A DNA stretch of 7,406 bases from Anaerolineales bacterium. GTDB lineage: Bacteria > Chloroflexota > Anaerolineae > Anaerolineales > E44-bin32. The stretch is from positions 1 to 7,406 of the forward strand of contig JAUWFP010000099.1 in NCBI GenBank assembly GCA_030606845.1. Direction: 5' to 3'. Made by a program: the position numbers and the translations under genes. The notes beneath the pieces were generated by a model. It had not been told where the DNA came from and did no database searches. It saw nothing but the letters and a program-made list of their open reading frames with translations. How positions within the stretch are numbered: the stretch's first letter is position 1; every line of letters begins with the position of its first letter. Of the stretch, positions 1 through 5,077 are shown in pieces.

Positions 1-231
1 GGCCTCCTCATCCGAACTCCTATCTTTGCTTTCTCAGAAGCGCCCATGATTCGTCTGTCAGAGAACCTCATCCAACTTTCCCAATCAATCCTGCCGGAGA
101 GTATCGCTTCTCTCGGATACATCAACGCGACAGTTCTTGGCCGCAATCTCGCTTTAGCCCTGGCCGTGATAGTCGTTCTTTTTTGGAACTTCTTTATTAA
201 CCGCATCTGGACATACTCCGACGCTGAATAA
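1..231 (+). CDS. GtrA-like membrane protein, C-terminal fragment (5' end outside window)
   Basis: The frame is open from base 1 to the TAA at 229-231, giving 76 visible residues, so the true start lies upstream and the ATG at 46 is probably internal. The visible part ends in one hydrophobic helix (about visible residues 49-66) followed by NFFINRIWTYSD and a two-residue tail. A helix ending in N-F-x-x-N-R-x-W-T is the signature of the GtrA family, whose pseudo-repeated halves each end this way. In many bacteria this domain is fused to the C-terminus of a family 2 dolichyl-phosphate-mannose-like glycosyltransferase, and GtrA domains are thought to help move lipid-linked sugars across the inner membrane. 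Whether a glycosyltransferase domain precedes it cannot be seen. The GtrA assignment rests on this one motif and helix, so it is moderate. A different promoter follows, so this gene probably belongs to an upstream unit. Confidence 0.6.
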   Translation, partial: GLLIRTPIFAFSEAPMIRLSENLIQLSQSILPESIASLGYINATVLGRNLALALAVIVVLFWNFFINRIWTYSDAE

Positions 232-251
232 ACATCTTACGTTCTCAGCGG

Positions 252-281
252 TGAAGAGATTTTTCCCGGTGTGTGTATAAT
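252..281 (+). promoter_or_regulatory. Candidate sigma70-type promoter for the beta-flower/thioesterase/AAA+ run
   Basis: A consensus -10 box TATAAT lies at 276-281 in the 170-base gap after the GtrA-like gene. The best-placed -35 is TGAAGA at 252-257 with an 18-nt spacer, matching TTGACA at only 3 of 6 positions. The predicted RNA start is near 288, which would give a leader of about 114 nt to the ATG at 402. The perfect -10 and its location support it, while the weak -35 limits confidence. I see nothing else convincing in 232-401. Confidence 0.4.
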
Positions 282-391
282 CAGCAGTGAAGATCGTCCC
301 CTGTCCACTCGATTTTGAGGGTCACGCACGATCGTCCCGTCTATGTTCGTCATCCATATGACATTGGTATGGAATGTGCACATAGTACGGT

Positions 392-396
392 GGAGA
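392..396 (+). promoter_or_regulatory. Shine-Dalgarno site deciding the start at 402
   Basis: GGAGA lies 5 nt before the ATG at 402. The longer frame, opening at TTG 315, has no comparable site and its extra 29 residues look non-conserved, so this site favours the downstream start. Confidence 0.5.
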
Positions 397-401
397 AGTT
401 G

Positions 402-785
402 ATGACGACTGAAGCCAGGAAGAAACCCATACCCATTTACACAACCCCGGGGGACTGGGCTGCATTGCTCGTATTCCCCTATATATTCGACCCTGTAGGT
501 GAGTGGATCGGATGGATGTCCCCCGATCGCAACGTCTTCGATGTGGATGGCGTTTTCATCGGCTGGCTATCGGATGAGCCTCGAATTCTTAGAAAGCGCA
601 TCATCGAAGGAGATCTCATTCGGCGGGAAGTCCCCCCTCACCCCGGCCGGGTCCGACCACCCGCTACCGTCCCCCTACCACCGATGATGGCCGAACTTCC
701 CTTTGAAATCATTGATGTTCTCGATGAAGAACCTGAACGCCTTCACACGACGGACACCGGCGAATTCAAGGAAGATATGGATTGA
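402..785 (+). CDS. Small 4-fold beta-flower-like protein, function unknown
   Basis: The product is 127 aa from ATG 402. The frame could extend to TTG 315 (156 aa), but the SD site favours 402. The N-terminal half (about residues 12-66) is rich in aromatic and beta-prone residues and holds a visible internal repeat: YIFDPVGEWIGW (27-38) and NVFDVDGVFIGW (44-55), followed by LSDEPRILRKR. Short repeats with the pattern F/Y-D-x-x-G-x-x-I-G-W recall the family annotated as '4-fold beta flower' proteins, which have no known biochemical role. I make that link from memory of the pattern. Residues 78-97 are proline-rich, and the C-terminus is acidic (DVLDEEPE and the final tail). There is no signal peptide or membrane segment, so it is probably cytoplasmic. 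Its stop overlaps the TTG start of the thioesterase gene, which suggests translational coupling and co-expression with the two genes that follow. Confidence 0.7.
   Translation: MTTEARKKPIPIYTTPGDWAALLVFPYIFDPVGEWIGWMSPDRNVFDVDGVFIGWLSDEPRILRKRIIEGDLIRREVPPHPGRVRPPATVPLPPMMAELPFEIIDVLDEEPERLHTTDTGEFKEDMD
768..774 (+). promoter_or_regulatory. Shine-Dalgarno site supporting the TTG start at 782
   Basis: AAGGAAG lies 7 nt upstream of TTG 782-784. No ATG, GTG or later TTG in that frame is suitably placed before the conserved hotdog core, so this site makes the TTG the likely start. Confidence 0.65.
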
Positions 786-1291
786 CCGACCCATTGAAAT
801 CTCCTCTTGATTCAAAAACTGTTCAATCCTCACGAGTAACACTAAGCCAGTTGATGCTCCCGGTCCAGGCTAATCTTCGCGGTGATGTTCACGGCGGTTG
901 GATTATGAAGCTCGTCGACGAAGCCGGTGCGCTCTCAGCCATGCGCCATGCACAATGCCGTGTCGTCACCATCGCCATCGATCAGATGGCATTTCATAAA
1001 CCAATCCGAATCGGTGACCTGGTGATCCTGCATGCGGAAGTGACCTACGTAGGGAAGACGTCCATGGAAACCAGAGTTCAGGTCCTCGCTGAAAATCCCA
1101 TCACTGGAGAGAGAACCTATACCAACACAGCCTATCTGGTTTATGTCGCCCTGGACGAGCAGGGGCATCCTACCCCAGTCCCCAAGCTTATCGCCGAATC
1201 CGACACTGAAATAAAGCGAATGTCCGAGGGTGAGAAACGACAGATTCACCGGCTTTCTCAACGGAAGAGCTCCGAGGAGCAGCAGTTTTGA
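782..1291 (+). CDS. Acyl-CoA thioesterase, hotdog fold (YciA/YkhA/ACOT type)
   Basis: The product is 169 aa and probably hydrolyses acyl-CoA thioesters to free acid plus CoA in the cytoplasm. The single hotdog domain spans about residues 18-135. Its opening segment (residues 24-49) contains QANLRGDVHGGWIMKLVDEAG: N31, the HGG turn at 37-39 and D46 match the active-site helix of the bacterial YciA/YkhA and eukaryotic BFIT/ACOT12 families. The later segment FHKPIRIGDLVILHAEVTYVGKTSM is the family's second conserved block. Residues 136-169 form a charged, probably helical tail. The TTG start overlaps the previous stop (TTGA) and has an SD site at 768-774. The gene ends in another TTGA overlap with the AAA+ gene. 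Family assignment is secure. Chain-length preference cannot be read from the sequence, and the link to the neighbouring ATPase is unexplained. Confidence 0.9.
   Translation: MTDPLKSPLDSKTVQSSRVTLSQLMLPVQANLRGDVHGGWIMKLVDEAGALSAMRHAQCRVVTIAIDQMAFHKPIRIGDLVILHAEVTYVGKTSMETRVQVLAENPITGERTYTNTAYLVYVALDEQGHPTPVPKLIAESDTEIKRMSEGEKRQIHRLSQRKSSEEQQF
1274..1279 (+). promoter_or_regulatory. Shine-Dalgarno site supporting the TTG start at 1288
   Basis: GAGGAG lies 8 nt before TTG 1288-1290, inside the last codons of the thioesterase gene. It supports the unusual TTG start that overlaps the upstream TGA stop. Confidence 0.65.
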
Positions 1292-2484
1292 CAAGCAAGA
1301 TTGAAACCCTGACCGACCTTCTGGCTCAAGCAGGCGCGAAACGATTCCTTGAGACTCCACCGCCAGAAGATATGGGTCTGGCAGAACACCTTCCCTTCCC
1401 ATTCCTGGCAATTGTTGCCCAGCAAGAGATGAAATTAGCATTGCTCTTGGCGCTTATTAATCCCAATATTGGTGGTGTGTTGCTTGTCGGCCCTCGTGGG
1501 ACCGGGAAGACAACCGCGGTCAGGAGCCTGTCAGACTTACTCCCTGAGGTATCCAGGAGTCGTTGCCCATATGGTTGCCTTCCTGAAGATGTCACTTCGG
1601 GCGGTATGGACGAGGTATGCGCGGATTGCGCTCGACGCTACGCTGAGGGTGATCCACTCACCTATATAGATCGCGTTCGGTTAATAGAGCTCCCTTTAAA
1701 CGCACGACTTGAGGATGTTGTTGGCGGAATCGATGAACGTGCCGCTGTCCAAAAACGGCTGCGTCTAAACCGCGGAATTCTCGCTCGAGCGGATAAAAAT
1801 ATCCTATATGTTGACGAAGTTAATTTGCTTGATGACGACCTTGTTAACGCCGTCCTCGACGCTTCTGCGCAAGGAATTTACACACTTTATCGCGGAACGC
1901 TCAGTGCCACCTACCGCGCCCGGTTTGTCTTAATTGGGTCGATGAATCCAGAAGAAGGTCGTCTACGTCCACAGATCCTCGATCGTTTCGGTTTGCGTCT
2001 GGTTGTGCGTGGTTTGGATGATCCCGAAGAGCGCTTAGAGGCGTATCGTCGATCCATCGCTCATCGCAGCAATCCCCGTCAGGTGATCGCTGAATACGAA
2101 GAGGTCATAATGCAAGTCCGTGAGGAACTGCAATCTGCAAGGGCCGCTCTCCCAAATGTTGAACTTACAAAAAAGGCACAAGACTTCGGGCTTCACCTAA
2201 TCGATGACCTGGGAATCCATTCACTTCGAGCCGAGATTACGCTCTTTGAAGCGGCTCGAGCTCACGCCGTTGCTGACGGACGGGAAAAAGCTGAAGCAGA
2301 TGATGTGGAGAAAATCGCCAAGATGGCACTGCGGTTGCGGAGATCCGGCTTTATCGATGACTACCTTTCCTCTCAAATCGATGAGGAGAAAGAGATAAAT
2401 CGCTTACTTACCAGGCACTCGAAAACCGATCCATCGAAGGAAAAGAAAACAAAACGATCGAAGCCAAAATCGAAAAAATCGTAA
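1288..2484 (+). CDS. Magnesium-chelatase BchI/ChlI-like AAA+ ATPase
   Basis: The product is 398 aa, somewhat longer than typical BchI (about 340-350). It starts at TTG 1288. AAA+ landmarks are all present: FLAIVAQQEMKLALLL (39-54), Walker A GPRGTGKTT (68-76, K74), Walker B ILYVDEVNLL (172-181, D176 and E177), sensor 1 IGSMNPEEG (216-224, N220), arginine finger in LDRFG (R233), and sensor 2 in SLRAEI (R314). Between Walker A and B is a four-cysteine cluster (C93, C97, C111, C114), also typical of bacterial BchI, and ELPLNARLEDVVGGID (134-149). The last 21 residues are lysine-rich (9 Lys), an apparent extension. In chelatase this subunit forms ATP-driven rings with BchD to help BchH insert Mg into protoporphyrin. 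No bchD, bchH or VWA-domain partner is in the window, so it may be a MoxR-like remodelling ATPase rather than part of a chelatase. It is the last gene of the coupled run and a hairpin follows. The family is certain but the substrate is unknown. Confidence 0.92.
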   Translation: MTSKIETLTDLLAQAGAKRFLETPPPEDMGLAEHLPFPFLAIVAQQEMKLALLLALINPNIGGVLLVGPRGTGKTTAVRSLSDLLPEVSRSRCPYGCLPEDVTSGGMDEVCADCARRYAEGDPLTYIDRVRLIELPLNARLEDVVGGIDERAAVQKRLRLNRGILARADKNILYVDEVNLLDDDLVNAVLDASAQGIYTLYRGTLSATYRARFVLIGSMNPEEGRLRPQILDRFGLRLVVRGLDDPEERLEAYRRSIAHRSNPRQVIAEYEEVIMQVREELQSARAALPNVELTKKAQDFGLHLIDDLGIHSLRAEITLFEAARAHAVADGREKAEADDVEKIAKMALRLRRSGFIDDYLSSQIDEEKEINRLLTRHSKTDPSKEKKTKRSKPKSKKS

Positions 2485-2504
2485 TCCAAGTATCCAGGGA
2501 ATCA

Positions 2505-2531
2505 AATCGGGCCGGTTTTCCCGGCCCGATT
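2505..2531. terminator. Hairpin between convergent genes, probable bidirectional terminator
   Basis: The arms AATCGGGCCGG (2505-2515) and CCGGCCCGATT (2521-2531) pair perfectly over 11 bp with a 5-nt loop TTTTC. The hairpin lies 20 nt after the BchI-like stop and 26 nt beyond the acp stop on the other strand. Neither side has a proper U-run: only TT closes the + side stem, and ATTTGATT follows on the - strand. It may therefore act as a weak intrinsic terminator or a 3' end stabiliser. Confidence 0.7.
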
Positions 2532-2557
2532 ACACAGTCTAAACTAATGATCAGGAC

Positions 2558-2794
2558 TTACTTCATCTTCTCGTCGATATATATAACTGCTTCCCCAACC
2601 GAGGTTATCTTCTGTGCATCTTCATCGGAGATTTCGCCCCCGAATTTCTCCTCGAAGGCCATGATTAATTCGACCAAGTCAAGAGAGTCGGCTTCGAGAT
2701 CCTCACGGAATTTCGCCTCGTGTACGACCTTTTCAGCATCCACACCCAAGAGCTCGACAATGATAACCCTTACATCCTCAATTGTATCTGCCAT
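2558..2794 (-). CDS. acpP: Acyl carrier protein
   Basis: The product is 78 aa, the usual length, small and acidic. It carries growing acyl chains as thioesters on a 4'-phosphopantetheine arm during fatty acid synthesis in the cytoplasm. The attachment motif is EADSLDLVELIMAFEEKFG, with Ser37 in the invariant D-S-L triplet. The flanking helices look normal: helix I from residue 3, helix II from Ser37, and helix III in ISDEDAQKITSVGEAVIYI. The start ATG (complement of 2792-2794) is preceded 6 nt away by a strong SD site, AAAAGGAGG. No other fatty acid synthesis genes are adjacent, so it seems to be a single-gene unit bounded by its own divergent promoter and the 2505-2531 hairpin. As a stand-alone gene it could instead serve another acyl or polyketide process, but the sequence looks like housekeeping ACP. 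Confidence 0.95.
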   Translation of the reverse strand: MADTIEDVRVIIVELLGVDAEKVVHEAKFREDLEADSLDLVELIMAFEEKFGGEISDEDAQKITSVGEAVIYIDEKMK

Positions 2795-2800
2795 AGTTCG

Positions 2801-2809
2801 CCTCCTTTT
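2801..2809 (-). promoter_or_regulatory. Strong Shine-Dalgarno site of acpP
   Basis: On the - strand this reads AAAAGGAGG, 6 nt from the ATG. It is the strongest ribosome site in the window and contrasts with fni and the kinase gene, which have none. Confidence 0.8.
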
Positions 2810-2829
2810 GTGTCTTTACGGCAAGCTGC

Positions 2830-2859
2830 ATTGTAATCGAGGCACTGTTGTAGTTGCAA
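2830..2859 (-). promoter_or_regulatory. acpP promoter (divergent from fni)
   Basis: On the - strand, a -35 box TTGCAA (2854-2859, 4 of 6) and a -10 box TACAAT (2830-2835, 5 of 6) are separated by 18 nt. The predicted RNA start is near 2823, giving a leader of about 29 nt that contains the SD site. Its -35 box lies 1 bp from the fni -35 box. Confidence 0.6.
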
Positions 2860-2879
2860 GTTGACATGTGCCTCTTACA
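2832..2879. promoter_or_regulatory. Inverted repeat over the acpP/fni divergent promoters, candidate operator
   Basis: GAGGCAC (2839-2845) and GTGCCTC (2868-2874) are perfect inverted copies with a 22-nt spacer. Their centre at 2856.5 coincides with the centre of the palindrome TTGCAA (2854-2859). The symmetry extends outwards to TGTAA (2832-2836) and TTACA (2875-2879), with a 2-nt TC insertion on one side. One arm lies in the spacer of each promoter. Both arms are upstream of both predicted RNA starts, so this would act as DNA (protein binding) rather than as an RNA hairpin. No known regulator motif is recognised. Confidence 0.45.
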
Positions 2880-2890
2880 CTTGCTATGAT
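2861..2890 (+). promoter_or_regulatory. Strong sigma70-type promoter of fni
   Basis: There is a consensus -35 TTGACA (2861-2866), an 18-nt spacer, and an extended -10 TGC-TATGAT (2882-2890; the -10 box matches 5 of 6). The predicted RNA start is near 2897, only about 8 nt before the ATG at 2905. Confidence 0.75.
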
Positions 2891-2904
2891 GGCATTCTCA
2901 CTGC

Positions 2905-3957
2905 ATGGAACACCTGTCTATGAGTAAAGTTACGCCCACCTCCAGCAGAAAATCAGACCACATCCTCATTAACCTTAATGAGGAAGTTCAATCCGGTTTG
3001 AGAACGGGTCTTGAGTGTTACCATTTTATCCACAACGCACTCCCTGAGATTGATCTTTCAGAGATCGATTTACAAACGACTTTCATGGCGAAACATTTAG
3101 ACTCGCCCCTGTTGATCTCCTCAATGACCGGAGGGACAAAACGAGCTGATAAAATTAATATTTCTCTGGCCGAGGCTGCTCAGGATAAGGGGATAGCAAT
3201 GGGAGCAGGCTCCCAACGCGCCGTAATCGAAGAACCTGCACTCGCTGCAGGGATGAATCTACGAAAATATGCCCCCGACATCCTCCTCTTCGCGAATCTC
3301 GGTGCAGTTCAATTGAATTTCGGGTACGGCATTTCTGAATGTGAGCTCGCAGTCGAGATGCTAGACGCAGATGCCCTGATTTTGCACCTAAACCCGCTGC
3401 AGGAAGCCCTGCAGCCGGAGGGAGACACTCGTTACGCTGGTCTTCTAGAAAAGATCAGCAAGATATGTCAAAAGCTACCGGTACCCGTCATCGTAAAAGA
3501 GGTTGGATGGGGCCTCTCAAAAGATGTTGCATTGCGATTGGTGGAAGCAGGCGTCACCGCGATCGATGTCGCCGGTGCTGGTGGTACTTCGTGGTCTCAA
3601 GTCGAGATGCATCGTGCAAAGTCACCCGATAGGGCTGCAGTCGCCGCCGCTTTTGTCGACTGGGGAATTCCTACTGCGGATGCGATTCTTGATGTTCGCG
3701 GAGCACTTCCAGATATTCCATTAATCGCTTCAGGGGGACTTAGAAACGGAGTTGATGTCGCAAAGTGTCTTGCCCTTGGCGCCGACCTTGGCGGCATGGC
3801 TGGACCGCTACTCAAGGCAGCAACTAAGTCCACCGAGGCAGTAATTTCGCAAATCGATCAAATCGTAGCGCAGATTCGATTAAGTATGTTCGCAACAGGA
3901 GCACATGAGATTCAGGCCCTACGTTCCACCAAGCTGTGGAAGGAGTCGAGCAAGTGA
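2905..3957 (+). CDS. fni: Type 2 isopentenyl-diphosphate delta-isomerase
   Basis: The product is 350 aa, the normal length for this FMN- and NAD(P)H-dependent enzyme, which interconverts IPP and DMAPP in the cytoplasm. Motifs in order: RKSDHI (15-20, substrate binding), ISSMTGGT (71-78, FMN site), GAGSQRAV (100-107), FANLGAVQ (129-136), HLNPLQE (161-167, with the catalytic-type Gln166 and metal-binding Glu167), VIVKEVGWGLS (195-205, K198), DVAGAGGTSW (221-230, FMN phosphate), and IASGGLRNGVDVAK (274-287). No key residue is missing. It is unrelated to the Nudix type 1 isomerase. The start is either ATG 2905 or ATG 2920 (five residues shorter); neither has a good SD site and the predicted leader is very short. 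The stop overlaps the start of the prenyl synthase gene as GTGA, forming an isoprenoid operon. The gene does not show whether IPP comes from the mevalonate or the MEP route; the type 2 enzyme occurs with both. Confidence 0.96.
   Translation: MEHLSMSKVTPTSSRKSDHILINLNEEVQSGLRTGLECYHFIHNALPEIDLSEIDLQTTFMAKHLDSPLLISSMTGGTKRADKINISLAEAAQDKGIAMGAGSQRAVIEEPALAAGMNLRKYAPDILLFANLGAVQLNFGYGISECELAVEMLDADALILHLNPLQEALQPEGDTRYAGLLEKISKICQKLPVPVIVKEVGWGLSKDVALRLVEAGVTAIDVAGAGGTSWSQVEMHRAKSPDRAAVAAAFVDWGIPTADAILDVRGALPDIPLIASGGLRNGVDVAKCLALGADLGGMAGPLLKAATKSTEAVISQIDQIVAQIRLSMFATGAHEIQALRSTKLWKESSK
3938..3945 (+). promoter_or_regulatory. Shine-Dalgarno site deciding the prenyl synthase start
   Basis: GGAAGGAG ends 8 nt before GTG 3954-3956. 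A GTG at 3936 in the same frame has no such site and would place this sequence inside the gene, so 3954 is preferred. Confidence 0.75.
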
Positions 3958-4967
3958 ATACCGAGCCGAGCGTGTACATCGAGGCGATGCAAACCAAGGT
4001 CGAAGCACAACTTAAGACCTCGCTCTCACACTTGGATTCCAAAAGTACGGCTCTCCTCGTTCAAATGATATGCCACCATCTTGGTTGGGTTAAAACGGAA
4101 GCAGGCCGTGGAAAACGTCTCCGCCCTTTACTCACACTCCTTTGCTGCGATGCCGCTGGCGGCTCATGGAAATCCGCCCTCCCCGCTGCTGCTGCAATCG
4201 AGTGGATCCATAATTTCTCGCTCATACATGACGACATTGAAGATAGAAGTGAAACACGCAGAGGCCGTGAGACGGTATGGAAACGTTGGGGGATCGCTCA
4301 AGCGACGAACACCGGAGACGCGTTATTCGCATTAGCCCACCTTCTAACACACGAATTGCATGAGCAAGGACACAACTCAGCGACCATCCTCTCGGTCCAG
4401 AAACAACTTGATAAGGCATGCCTGGATTTAACAATCGGCCAGCATCTCGACCTGAAATTCGAAGAGACTGACGGAGTAACTGAGGATGAATATGTAGAGA
4501 TGATCGAAGGGAAGACAGCAGCGCTGATTGCTGCGAGTTGCGCAATTGGTGCTCTCACCGCCCATAGCGAACGTTCAAAGGTCGCACTATTTCAGCAGTT
4601 CGGCCATGATTTGGGAATGTCATTTCAAATCTTTGATGATTTGCTGGGGATTTGGGGCGCACCAGAGGTCACTGGAAAACCCAGCGTCGACGACCTGCGC
4701 GTCCGCAAGAAGACTTTACCGGTCATCTTCGCCATCAACCATTCGGACGATTTCCAGGAATTATGGGCTTCAGATGAAATCGACGATAATCGAGTAACCA
4801 TGATGGTAGCTGCACTCAATCGATGCGGAGCGCGAGAGTACGCGGAAGAAGCCACCCGGCGCTGGACAGACTCAGCGCTCGAGGCGCTCACCTTAAGTGA
4901 GCCAGCCGAACCAGCCGCCTCGGAGCTGATCCACCTTACGCAGAAGCTTCTGAGCCGAGAGTATTAA
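3954..4967 (+). CDS. Short-chain all-trans polyprenyl diphosphate synthase (FPP/GGPP type)
   Basis: The product is 337 aa from GTG 3954, overlapping the fni stop as GTGA. It condenses IPP with allylic diphosphates in the cytoplasm. Visible family motifs: GRGKRLRPLL (52-61), the first aspartate-rich motif HDDIED with RSETRRG following (D93, D94, D97), TGDALFALA (120-128), GQHLDL (162-167), GKTAALI (186-192), the second aspartate region QIFDDLLGIWG (225-235), and DLRVRKKTLP (247-256). The first motif has the DDxxD form without the two-residue insertion common in bacterial FPP synthases, and Phe88 sits five residues before it. In type I (archaeal-like) enzymes an aromatic residue there limits the chain to about C20. 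This points to GGPP or FPP, by inference. The second motif is DDLLG, lacking the last Asp. This variant is known in some actinobacterial-type synthases and is probably functional. Products could feed carotenoids, quinones, hopanoids or longer prenyl lipids. Confidence 0.93.
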   Translation: MNTEPSVYIEAMQTKVEAQLKTSLSHLDSKSTALLVQMICHHLGWVKTEAGRGKRLRPLLTLLCCDAAGGSWKSALPAAAAIEWIHNFSLIHDDIEDRSETRRGRETVWKRWGIAQATNTGDALFALAHLLTHELHEQGHNSATILSVQKQLDKACLDLTIGQHLDLKFEETDGVTEDEYVEMIEGKTAALIAASCAIGALTAHSERSKVALFQQFGHDLGMSFQIFDDLLGIWGAPEVTGKPSVDDLRVRKKTLPVIFAINHSDDFQELWASDEIDDNRVTMMVAALNRCGAREYAEEATRRWTDSALEALTLSEPAEPAASELIHLTQKLLSREY

Positions 4968-5033
4968 ATCCTGTTGAGTCAGGTAAAACCTTACATGGTG
5001 CTTACAAAACCACTGATTTTGCATTGTTATCAA

Positions 5034-5061
5034 TTGCGGCACATGTCTCTCATGCTATAAT
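5034..5061 (+). promoter_or_regulatory. Extended -10 promoter of the kinase gene
   Basis: A perfect extended -10 TGC-TATAAT (5053-5061) and a -35 TTGCGG (5034-5039, 3 of 6) are separated by 16 nt. The predicted RNA start is near 5068, about 10 nt before ATG 5078. The gap 4968-5077 shows no clear terminator for the upstream isoprenoid operon. Confidence 0.7.
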
Positions 5062-5077
5062 CCGAAACATATAAATT

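Noticed and set aside
292..338. Direct repeat GATCGTCCC at 292-300 and 330-338.
   Set aside because: It is only 9 bp with two copies and no relation to promoter spacing. It is likely chance.
315..401. A longer N-terminus for the beta-flower-like protein starting at TTG 315.
   Set aside because: It has no SD site at 315 and the extra 29 residues look unlike the rest, while ATG 402 has GGAGA 5 nt upstream.
935..1441. A 168-codon open frame on the - strand across the thioesterase/AAA+ junction.
   Set aside because: It is entirely opposite two conserved, coupled genes. The translation is low in complexity and matches nothing recognisable.
1288..2484. Calling the AAA+ gene bchI as proof of a phototroph.
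   Set aside because: BchI-like ATPases occur widely without photosynthesis genes, and no bchD, bchH or other pigment gene is in the window.
2547..2864. A 105-codon + strand frame opposite acpP and its promoter.
   Set aside because: Its Ser-rich translation is the antisense shadow of acpP, and it runs through the acpP promoter and the divergent region.
4990..5006. Direct repeat CTTACA at 4990-4995 and 5001-5006, 11 bp apart, upstream of the kinase promoter.
   Set aside because: The 11-bp spacing is suggestive of a binding site, but six bases in AT-rich intergenic DNA is too little to support one.
5021..5037. Imperfect inverted repeat GCATTG-TTAT-CAATTGC near the kinase -35 box.
   Set aside because: It needs a bulge, is short and lacks a T-run, so it fits neither a terminator nor a convincing operator.
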